A DNA stretch of 24,207 bases from Gammaproteobacteria bacterium (GTDB lineage: Bacteria; Pseudomonadota; Gammaproteobacteria; Arenicellales; UBA868): contig DPVA01000122.1 in the NCBI GenBank assembly GCA_003529705.1, positions 1 to 24,207 on the forward strand, read 5' to 3'. The notes below the pieces were generated by a model. The model saw only the letters and a list, made by a program, of their open reading frames with translations, was not told where the DNA came from and searched no databases. This document shows positions 8,538 to 15,048 of the stretch, one piece after another (the stretch's first letter is position 1; the number at the start of each line of letters is the position of its first letter). Position numbers and translations under genes: made by a program.

Positions 8538-8638
8538 CGTTACAGCACGAGACCTATGTCGAAAAAGATGGGTGTAACGGTGTTGTAAACGCTTACGCAG
8601 TTCTGGTCCGCGATCACCGGTCAGGCTGTCAATCGCGG
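8538..8638. repeat. two 7-bp inverted repeats in the xsc/tpa divergent region
   Basis: CGTTACA (8538-8544) pairs with TGTAACG (8573-8579), and CCGCGAT (8608-8614) pairs with ATCGCGG (8632-8638). Both are perfect, with spacers of 28 and 17 bases. They lie in the 286-bp gap between divergently transcribed xsc and tpa, upstream of the xsc start. They could be operator half-sites or 5'-leader structure of xsc. I recognise no known TauR-type site. Seven-base matches of this spacing can arise by chance. Confidence 0.3.
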
Positions 8639-8729
8639 CCGTCTGCCATCGGCAAAAGAGCATGTCCCCGATACACCCGGGCATGTGCTTGCACAGTAAT
8701 CCGATGAGCGACTGATTAACCGGGTATCA

Positions 8730-8735
8730 TATAAT
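8730..8735 (+). promoter_or_regulatory. candidate -10 box for tpa
   Basis: A perfect TATAAT lies 52 bases before the tpa ATG, but I see no -35 box 16-18 bases upstream and no TG extension. That would fit a promoter needing an activator. A partial palindrome centred on TTGATCAA (8761-8768) lies between it and the ribosome-binding site AAGGA (8776-8780). Confidence 0.25.
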
Positions 8736-8787
8736 TCTTCGATTAGTGAAGCCACCACAATTGATCAAATTTGTTAAGGAATAATTC

Positions 8788-10098
8788 ATGAAATACGATC
8801 CGGAATTCCTCGAAAACCACTGGATGCCGTTCACTTCCAACCGGGACTTTAAAGCGGACCCTCGGATTGTTGTTCGAAGTGAAGGCGTTTATATGTACAA
8901 CGACGCCGAGGAGCGGATTCTGGATGGATCTTCCGGGCTTTTCTGCTGTGCGGCCGGCCACAGCCGGCCTGAGATCGCACAGGCTGTCCATGACCAACTT
9001 AAGACCTCGGCATACGTGCCTCCCTTTCAACTGGCTCAGCCTCTTTCCTTTGAACTTGCCCGACGAGTAGCAAAACTAACCCCGGCTGGGCTCGACCATA
9101 TCTTTTTCGGAAACTCCGGTTCCGAAGCCGTCGATACGGCAATGAAAGTGGCTTACGCTTATCACTATGCGCGCGGTGAAGGGCAGCGCCAGCGTTTTGT
9201 TTCGCGTGAAAGGGCGTATCACGGTGTGAACATGGCCGGTGTTTCCCTGAGCGGGATGATTAAAAACCGTCAAGCCTTTGGCCCGGGCATCCCTGGTGTT
9301 GTTCACATGCGCCATACCTGGTTACCTGAAAACCGTTTTGTAAAGGGCCAGCCGAATGAGGGTCTGGCTCTGGCCGATGATCTTTTGCGTCTTGCCATGA
9401 ATTACGGGCCGGACACTATAGCTGCATGTATCGTCGAACCCGTTGCCGGGTCGACGGGCTGTCTTGTCCCACCCAAGGGTTACCTCCAAAGGCTGCGCGA
9501 GATCTGTGATCAGCACGGCATCCTGCTAATTTTTGATGAGGTGATTTGTGGTTTTGGTCGCATGGGCGCCCCGTTTGCATCGCAGGCATTTGGGGTCACG
9601 CCCGACATCATGACAATGGCAAAGGCTCTGACCAACGCCGCCCAGCCAATGGGTGCGGTGGCAGTGAGTGACAAGGTATACGACGCCATAATGGACAGTT
9701 CCTCAGAGGGTGCGATTGAATTCTTTCACGGCTACACCTATTCAGGACACCCGGGTGCCTGTGCTGCGGGGATCGCAACGATGGATATCTTCGAAAAAGA
9801 AAATCTTATCGAACGCGCGGCCGAGCTTTCCGGATATTTCCTCGACCAGGTTTTTGCCTTGAGTGATATTCCATTGGTAACTGATATTCGCGGTTACGGA
9901 CTCTTTGCCGGAATCGATCTTGAGCCGATGGGGAACCCTGGTGTTCGCGGGATCGACTTCCAAAAGCGGCTGTTCAAGAATGGGCTCCACATCAAGATGA
10001 CCGGGGATGCTGCATTGTTGGCCCCACCCCTGATCAGCGAGCGTCACCATATTGACCGGATTTGTGAGGTGATCAGGCAGACCTTAGCCGAATATTAA
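8788..10098 (+). CDS. tpa: taurine (omega-amino acid):pyruvate aminotransferase, class III PLP enzyme
   Basis: The enzyme moves an omega-amino group to pyruvate. With taurine this gives sulfoacetaldehyde and alanine. The 436-residue product is a class III aminotransferase close to the beta-alanine:pyruvate group: HWMPFTSNRDFK near the N-terminus, FFGNSGSEAVDTAMK (107-120) for cofactor phosphate binding, D250 in IFDEVICGFGRMG, and the Schiff-base lysine K279 in TMAKALTNAAQPMGA. AAGGA lies 7 nt before the ATG. It diverges from xsc-ald, whose products consume its two products, which is the main reason for calling it taurine-specific. Beta-alanine, hypotaurine or homotaurine are possible alternative substrates. 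Family call high, substrate call moderate. Confidence 0.82.
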   Translation: MKYDPEFLENHWMPFTSNRDFKADPRIVVRSEGVYMYNDAEERILDGSSGLFCCAAGHSRPEIAQAVHDQLKTSAYVPPFQLAQPLSFELARRVAKLTPAGLDHIFFGNSGSEAVDTAMKVAYAYHYARGEGQRQRFVSRERAYHGVNMAGVSLSGMIKNRQAFGPGIPGVVHMRHTWLPENRFVKGQPNEGLALADDLLRLAMNYGPDTIAACIVEPVAGSTGCLVPPKGYLQRLREICDQHGILLIFDEVICGFGRMGAPFASQAFGVTPDIMTMAKALTNAAQPMGAVAVSDKVYDAIMDSSSEGAIEFFHGYTYSGHPGACAAGIATMDIFEKENLIERAAELSGYFLDQVFALSDIPLVTDIRGYGLFAGIDLEPMGNPGVRGIDFQKRLFKNGLHIKMTGDAALLAPPLISERHHIDRICEVIRQTLAEY

Positions 10099-10297
10099 TT
10101 CCACCCGTCGGCACATCATCGTCCCTTACACATTGTTTTCTTTGTTATTTTTCCGGAAAGCCATGTTAGATCGAAGAGCAGATTTTCGGCAAGAATACCG
10201 ATGCAGCATCAATGAAATATCTTTATATTAAGGCTGTGAACTCCACGGCGGATTGCTTGATAGCTAAGTAGATATCGCACGGGTTTTAAGGGAGTAT

Positions 10298-10328
10298 CCA
10301 GGCTCAGGGGAGACCCTAGGGAAGCTGG
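10298..10328 (+). promoter_or_regulatory. predicted stem-loop with GNRA tetraloop in the transporter 5' leader
   Basis: Outer stem CCAG-g-CT (10298-10304) pairs with AGCTGG (10323-10328), leaving one bulged G. After an asymmetric internal loop, an inner stem AGGG (10306-10309) pairs with CCCT (10314-10317) around GAGA, a GNRA tetraloop. It ends 24 bases before the AGGAGG (10353-10358) of the binding-protein gene. No T-run follows, so it is not a terminator. The 265-bp gap 10099-10363 holds nothing else I can name. It does not match a riboswitch class I can recall. Confidence 0.35.
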
Positions 10329-10363
10329 AAACTAGTAGAGATCAAACCACTCAGGAGGAAAAA

Positions 10364-11536
10364 GTGTCAGATCAAAAACTAAATCAAAGTCGAAGATCAT
10401 TTGTAAAGCGATCGGCCGCCGTTTCCACGGCAGCGGCTGTGGGTCCGTGGATTGTCAGTCCGAAGGTACTGGCCTCGTCCGGTGAGGTCAATGTCCTGCT
10501 TTGGTCCGACTATTGTCCGCCCGGATTTTTACAGTCCTTTAAGGAGAAAACAGGTATCACGGTTAACTTTACAGGTATCGGATCGAACGAAGAAATTATA
10601 AACAAGATGAAGGCTACAAAAGGCAAAGGCTTTGACGTATGTAGTCCGACCAACATGCGTTCTTTGCAATGGGAGCCTCTGGGTCTGATCCAGCCAATCG
10701 ATTACGGCCGAATCCCCAATGTTAAGAATCTGAATCCAGCAATGCTGGCAGTGGGTGATAACGAGTGGAACTTCGGTGGCAAGGGGTCCCATTGGCTGCC
10801 GCAGATTTGGGGTACGGAAGGCATTGCCTGGCGTTCGGATAAGTGGACGCCGCCACGTGATGGCGAAATGCCGAGTTATGGAGACGTATGGCAATCGGAT
10901 GTTCAGGGCAAAACAATGATGCGACCGCACTCAGGAATGCTAGGGGCAGGTCTTTATCTTGAGACTACGGGCGCACTCGAGCCTGGGGCGATGCGTGCCG
11001 CCTATGCTGATGAAGCGACCATGCGGAAGACCTGGCAGGTTGTCACTGATTTCTGCATCAAGAACAAGAGTCAGATCAAACTGTTCTGGAACGACGCTGA
11101 CAGCCAGAAGAACGGCTTTATGAGCGGTGGCGTAGTGGTCGGTCAGACTTGGGATGGCCCCCCCACTGTCCAGATGAAAGAGGGCAAGCCTGTCATCTAT
11201 CGTGCACCGATCGAAGGGTCGCTGGCATGGGTAGACGGTCTCACCATCTCTTCGGCGGCAGCCAATGTCGACGAGACCTACGCATTCCTCGATTATTGTT
11301 TTGATCCGGTCGCGGCTGGCCGATCAATCGATGGTGGTGGAGTGGATGGCTGGGGTCAGCATGGCTACAACTCCGCTGTGCTCGGCGCTGATAAGCACGC
11401 CAGTGCGGACTACGGTAAGTGGTTTAACCAGATCTATCCCGGCAATGCCCTGGCCAATCTATGGCCGTGGCCCAAAGAGCCGCAGTGGTACGCTGACGTT
11501 CGTACGGAGTACCGAAACAAGTTCGTGAATGCCTGA
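10364..11536 (+). CDS. ABC transporter periplasmic binding protein, PotD/PotF-like, Tat-exported
   Basis: This is the solute-binding component of an ABC importer. The 390-residue protein starts with a twin-arginine signal: SRRSFVK at 9-15, then a hydrophobic Ala/Val stretch and cleavage probably near LAS. The mature part opens EVNVLLWSDYCPPGFLQSF, characteristic of the polyamine/iron-type (PotD/PotF) binding proteins, and has EKTGITVNFTGIGSNEE and FDVCSPTN. The start is GTG at 10364 with a perfect AGGAGG 5 nt upstream, so translation should be strong. Genes for an ATPase and two permeases follow. A pair of hairpins after the stop could hold most transcription to this gene. Its ligand is unknown: polyamines are the usual ligands of the family, while the flanking tpa, ald and xsc genes suggest taurine or a taurine derivative. 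Confidence 0.85.
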   Translation: MSDQKLNQSRRSFVKRSAAVSTAAAVGPWIVSPKVLASSGEVNVLLWSDYCPPGFLQSFKEKTGITVNFTGIGSNEEIINKMKATKGKGFDVCSPTNMRSLQWEPLGLIQPIDYGRIPNVKNLNPAMLAVGDNEWNFGGKGSHWLPQIWGTEGIAWRSDKWTPPRDGEMPSYGDVWQSDVQGKTMMRPHSGMLGAGLYLETTGALEPGAMRAAYADEATMRKTWQVVTDFCIKNKSQIKLFWNDADSQKNGFMSGGVVVGQTWDGPPTVQMKEGKPVIYRAPIEGSLAWVDGLTISSAAANVDETYAFLDYCFDPVAAGRSIDGGGVDGWGQHGYNSAVLGADKHASADYGKWFNQIYPGNALANLWPWPKEPQWYADVRTEYRNKFVNA

Positions 11537-11553
11537 GTAGGTAACATAAGCGT

Positions 11554-11569
11554 CCGGCCGTTCGGCCGG
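11554..11569 (+). terminator. GC-rich hairpin after the binding-protein gene
   Basis: CCGGCC (11554-11559) and GGCCGG (11564-11569) form a 6-bp stem around GTTC, 17 nt after the binding-protein stop. No T-run follows. With the next hairpin it may stabilise the 3' end of the upstream message rather than terminate by itself. Confidence 0.45.
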
Positions 11570-11590
11570 GGGCTCACGTTCTTTCCTGCC

Positions 11591-11621
11591 GCCATGGCGC
11601 TGATTTAATCAGCGCCATGGC
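11591..11621 (+). terminator. 14-bp perfect hairpin between binding-protein and ATPase genes
   Basis: GCCATGGCGCTGAT (11591-11604) pairs perfectly with ATCAGCGCCATGGC (11608-11621) around TTA. TTTATAT follows, a weak T-run. It could act as a partial terminator or as a block to 3' exonucleases, giving more binding protein than permease. It ends only 15 nt before the ATPase start, so it may also limit ATPase translation. Confidence 0.6.
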
Positions 11622-11636
11622 TTTATATGGTATACA

Positions 11637-12740
11637 GTGATTCGGATGAGTGCAGACGTTCAACTCGATGATGTGTGGGTACAGTTCGGTGATTTCGTTG
11701 CGGTGCGTGATGCCAGTTTAACCATCGAGGGCGGCGAGTTTTTCAGCTTCCTTGGTCCTTCGGGCTGCGGCAAGACGACGTTGCTGCGGGCAATCTCCGG
11801 GTTTCAGGCCCCGAGTCGCGGCCGCGTTCTTATTGGTGGTCAGGACATGGCAGGCATTGGTCCCAACCGGCGGCCGACTGCACTGATCTTCCAGAACTTG
11901 GCACTGTTCCCATTAATGCGTGTCTGGGAAAACATCTCCTTTGCGCTTGAGGTTAAGGGCGTCGAGAAGTCCGCGCGGCGGAAGAAGGCCGACGAACTCC
12001 TAGAACTGGTAGCATTGCCGGGCCAAGGAGACAAGATGGTTCATGAACTCTCCGGCGGGCAGAAGCAGAGAGTCGCCGTCGCCCGCGCTCTATGTGCCGA
12101 ACCCGAGGTGCTGTTGCTCGACGAACCGTTATCGGCATTGGATTTGAAATTGCGCCAGCATATGCGCACCGAACTTCGGGCTATACAGCAGCGGGCGGGT
12201 ATCACATTCATTTATATCACTCACGATCAGGGTGAGGCGCTTACCATGTCCGATCGTATTGCGGTGATGCGCCAGGGAGTGATCGATCAGATCGGAGACG
12301 GCACCACGGTTTATGATCACCCCGAGACGGCTTTCGTTGCCTCTTTTGTAGGCGAGAACAATTTCTTCTCCGGGCGGGTTGCTGAGGTTTCAGGCGCAAC
12401 GGCCACGGTGGACACCCAGGCGGGCCGTTTTTGCGCCCGTATTTCCGGTGCCGTACCGGTATGGCCTGGCGATGAGGCGATAGTTTTTGTTCGTCCGGAG
12501 TCGATCCGCTTCGCACGGAATGGCAGCGATCAAAACACCCTGACCGTCAAACTCACCCATCAGGAGTTTGAGGGCCATTTTTGGCACCTGGTGCTGCAGA
12601 CGGACTCTGGAGATCAGATTCGGATGTCGGTCATGAACGATGGCAGTAGTGACACCCACGAGATGGAGTCCTGGATCGATATTGGGTTTTCGGCACAAAG
12701 CGCAATTGTGCTCGCCCGCGGCGACCTCGCGGCTGACTGA
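11637..12740 (+). CDS. ABC transporter ATPase, PotA/PotG-like
   Basis: This is the cytoplasmic ATPase driving the importer. It has 367 residues with all motifs: Walker A GPSGCGKTT (40-48), Q-loop glutamine Q85 in IFQNLALFP, signature LSGGQ (138-142), Walker B VLLLDEP (158-164) followed by LSALD, and switch histidine H196 in ITHDQGEALTMSD. A C-terminal TOBE-type domain (about 240-360), as in PotA and FbpC, contains FVRPESIRFA. The longest frame starts GTG at 11637. An ATG at 11646 is also possible, and neither has a Shine-Dalgarno sequence, which is odd for an operon gene just after a strong hairpin. The first permease starts 17 nt downstream. Confidence 0.92.
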   Translation: MIRMSADVQLDDVWVQFGDFVAVRDASLTIEGGEFFSFLGPSGCGKTTLLRAISGFQAPSRGRVLIGGQDMAGIGPNRRPTALIFQNLALFPLMRVWENISFALEVKGVEKSARRKKADELLELVALPGQGDKMVHELSGGQKQRVAVARALCAEPEVLLLDEPLSALDLKLRQHMRTELRAIQQRAGITFIYITHDQGEALTMSDRIAVMRQGVIDQIGDGTTVYDHPETAFVASFVGENNFFSGRVAEVSGATATVDTQAGRFCARISGAVPVWPGDEAIVFVRPESIRFARNGSDQNTLTVKLTHQEFEGHFWHLVLQTDSGDQIRMSVMNDGSSDTHEMESWIDIGFSAQSAIVLARGDLAAD

Positions 12741-12757
12741 GTTTTGAGGGCGTAGCG

Positions 12758-13690
12758 ATGCTGGGCTGGCTCCGATGGTTCATGGCCAGAAACGGTATCG
12801 CGCTTTCAGTGTACATGCTGGGCGCGGTCGCGCTCTGGGTCATCGTGATGATTGTTCTGCCACAGTTGTTCATGCTGGATTTTTCCTTCCGGCATAACTG
12901 GCAGCAGATCGATCCGTCGAAAATGGGCGGACCGGAAGATGTCTATACTTTTGTCAATTATCATTTTCTCGCCTATGGAAGCCCCAACAATCCGGACCCG
13001 TTTAATGTTGTCGATGTAACCGTCTTCTTTCGCACGATCATTGCTGCGGTATTTGTTACGATCTTTGATCTGGCACTCTGTTATCCGATTGCCTACTATC
13101 TGGCGCAGGTGGCCCGGGGTGGCAAAGCAAGACTTCTCGTACTTTCACTGATTATCCCGTTCTGGGTGAACGAACTGCTGCGTGCATTTGCATTCAGGAT
13201 TTTGTTCGGCGAGGAAGGGACGATCAATGCCATTCTGGTGGGTCTCGGCCTCCTGTCCGAGCCTATCGATTTTGTTCGTGAGGATGTGGCGCTGTACGCA
13301 GGCCTCGGGTATGCCTACATCCTGCTAATGATCTTTCCGATCTATAACGTGGTTGAAAGTCTTGATAAGAATCAGATCGAGGCCGCTAGGGACATGGGCG
13401 CGTCCTGGCTACGCATTCACCGACGTGTTGTGATTCCTTTTGCTAAGCCAGGAATCACCTCCGGCTGTACGATGGTGTTTATGCTCTCGGCCGGAGCGCT
13501 TGCTGCCCCTCAGATTCTGGGCGGGCCTAGTAGTCTTTGGTTTACCCAGATCATCTATCAGTGGTTCAACACTGGTAGTAACTGGCCGCGAGGGTCGGCT
13601 TACGCCATCGTGCTGATGTTGACCTGTGTCCTTCTGGTGTTGGTGTTAATGAAAATTTTTAAGGTCAAGATTGGAGAAATTGGCCGATGA
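12758..13690 (+). CDS. ABC transporter permease, PotB/PotH-like
   Basis: This is the first membrane subunit of the importer. Its 310 residues include about six hydrophobic segments, starting with YMLGAVALWVIVMIVLPQLF (19-38). The ATPase-contact EAA loop reads EAARDMGASWLRIHRRVVIP, the PotB/PotH pattern with Gly at the conserved place. The hydrophilic stretch between the first two membrane segments (about 43-80) is a periplasmic loop. GAGGG lies 7 nt before the ATG. The stop overlaps the next permease start by 4 nt (ATGA), so the two are translationally coupled. Confidence 0.9.
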   Translation: MLGWLRWFMARNGIALSVYMLGAVALWVIVMIVLPQLFMLDFSFRHNWQQIDPSKMGGPEDVYTFVNYHFLAYGSPNNPDPFNVVDVTVFFRTIIAAVFVTIFDLALCYPIAYYLAQVARGGKARLLVLSLIIPFWVNELLRAFAFRILFGEEGTINAILVGLGLLSEPIDFVREDVALYAGLGYAYILLMIFPIYNVVESLDKNQIEAARDMGASWLRIHRRVVIPFAKPGITSGCTMVFMLSAGALAAPQILGGPSSLWFTQIIYQWFNTGSNWPRGSAYAIVLMLTCVLLVLVLMKIFKVKIGEIGR

Positions 13691-14970
13691 CCTCCGCCGG
13701 TGTTATGCGGATAGCAGTGGGCCTATATATCCTGCTGTTCTTTGCGTACCTGTTTGGCCCGCTGGTCGTGATGTCCTTTACGGCATTCAACAGTTCGGAG
13801 TTTCCGTCGATCTCTCCTTGGAACTGTGTGACAGGAGAATGGTTTGATGTCTTGGTAAAGGACAAGCACCTCATGGGCGGGCTTCGTAGCAGTTTGTTCG
13901 TCGGCATCGGTGTTGTCCTGCTTGCGGTGCCTATTGGCTTGGCGGCATCGCTTTTGATGACTCAGCTTCAAAAGCGCGCGCGGTCCGTGGTCTATACCGT
14001 AGCCATATCTCCTATCCTGGTTCCTGGCGTCGTCCTTGGTATTTCAACGCTGGTATTCTGGGAGCGGATAGACCGAGTGGTGCTCGGCGTTGAGGATGGA
14101 TTTTTCTATGATGGTTATTTCATGACCATCATTGGTCAATCCACGTTTATTGCCGCCTATGCCATGTTGGTCTTTCTGGCCCGCTTACAGCGTTTTGACC
14201 CCGGCCTTGAAGAGGCTGCGTTGGATCTCGGGGCGACTCAGACCCAGGTGTTCCGCAAGATTCTTCTGCCGTTTCTGAAGCCGGCCATTGCATCTGCTGC
14301 GGTCCTCGCTTTTTTGGCGTCTTTTGAGAACTACAACACAACTGTATTCACGATCGTATCTGAAAGCACCCTGACGACTGTGTTGGCCAGTAAGGTCCGT
14401 TACGGGATCAATCCGTCTATCAGTGCCCTGGCAGTCATTATCATTGCGCTCACCTTGTTAAGCGCCGTGATCCATGAGTACCTGAAGCGCAAGGAGGTAA
14501 AAACCACCAGCGCCCTTGTGGCGGAAGGTCTGCCGCGCGGCGGGAGCGAATCACGGCCGCACCCAATGCGGATTCCCGTCGGCGCTCTGACAGGGCTGGT
14601 GGTTATCAGCCTGTTGGCGGGGCTCTGGTTTGCTCGGGGCTACGATGTGGACGAATGTAAAGTCAGAGTCGCTGAAGAAAACCGAATTCACTTCGAGGCG
14701 CTTAAGCAACAGCGGCTCGCTGAAGCGAAAGCAAAGCGTGAGGCGAGTGGTGAGGACGCAAGTGCTGCCGTTGAGGCAAATCAGACAGGCCGCCAGTACC
14801 AGAGTATTTTTGCCCCTACCAATCTCGGTCAGCAGGTGGACTCAGACCTCGAGACGGAAACCGGAGCTGATGCTGCTGTCGAGGCAAACCAGCAGGGGCG
14901 GCAGTATCAGGGGATTTTTGATCCCGGAAACCTGGGCAAGCAGGTGGACTCGGCTCCGGAAAATGATTGA
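13687..14970 (+). CDS. ABC transporter permease, PotC/PotI-like, with an added membrane helix and repeat-bearing tail
   Basis: This is the second membrane subunit of the importer. Residues 1 to about 270 are an ordinary PotC-type permease with six hydrophobic segments and the EAA loop EAALDLGATQTQVFRKILLP. Relatives stop near there (about 260-280 residues), but this protein runs to 427. After a polar linker comes an extra hydrophobic helix, ALTGLVVISLLAGLWFA (300-316), then a charged, Ala/Glu/Lys-rich probable coiled coil (about 320-352). Two copies of a 27-residue repeat follow at 360-386 and 396-422. If the core has both ends inside, as in PotC, the added helix puts the tail in the periplasm. 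The frame is continuous and starts inside the previous gene (ATGA overlap). I do not recognise the tail. Confidence 0.88.
   Translation: MTSAGVMRIAVGLYILLFFAYLFGPLVVMSFTAFNSSEFPSISPWNCVTGEWFDVLVKDKHLMGGLRSSLFVGIGVVLLAVPIGLAASLLMTQLQKRARSVVYTVAISPILVPGVVLGISTLVFWERIDRVVLGVEDGFFYDGYFMTIIGQSTFIAAYAMLVFLARLQRFDPGLEEAALDLGATQTQVFRKILLPFLKPAIASAAVLAFLASFENYNTTVFTIVSESTLTTVLASKVRYGINPSISALAVIIIALTLLSAVIHEYLKRKEVKTTSALVAEGLPRGGSESRPHPMRIPVGALTGLVVISLLAGLWFARGYDVDECKVRVAEENRIHFEALKQQRLAEAKAKREASGEDASAAVEANQTGRQYQSIFAPTNLGQQVDSDLETETGADAAVEANQQGRQYQGIFDPGNLGKQVDSAPEND
14764..14952 (+). repeat. two diverged in-frame copies of a 27-codon repeat in the permease tail
   Basis: Copy 1 is 14764-14844 and copy 2 is 14872-14952, a 108-bp period with a 9-codon linker. 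Shared residues by block: AAVEANQ, GRQYQ, IF, P, NLG, QVDS, in total 22 of 27 identical. Of those 22 conserved residues, 11 are encoded by different synonymous codons in the two copies. The duplication is therefore old and the protein sequence has been kept by selection. Confidence 0.9.
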
Positions 14971-15048
14971 GCCCAACAGGCCGGGACTGCGCTTAGTTGG
15001 CCGTACAAGACTGCCCTGCGGTGATTGCCCAGGCCAAGGCACATCAGC

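Noticed and set aside
8502..8684. 61-codon upstream extension of xsc
   Set aside because: It is arginine-rich and unlike Xsc. The internal ATG at 8501 has AGGAG at proper spacing and starts the canonical sequence.
10099..10363. tRNA or known riboswitch before the binding-protein gene
   Set aside because: No cloverleaf, CCA end or T-loop sequence is present, and the leader does not match glycine, SAM or guanidine-type motifs I can recall. It is kept only as an unclassified stem-loop.
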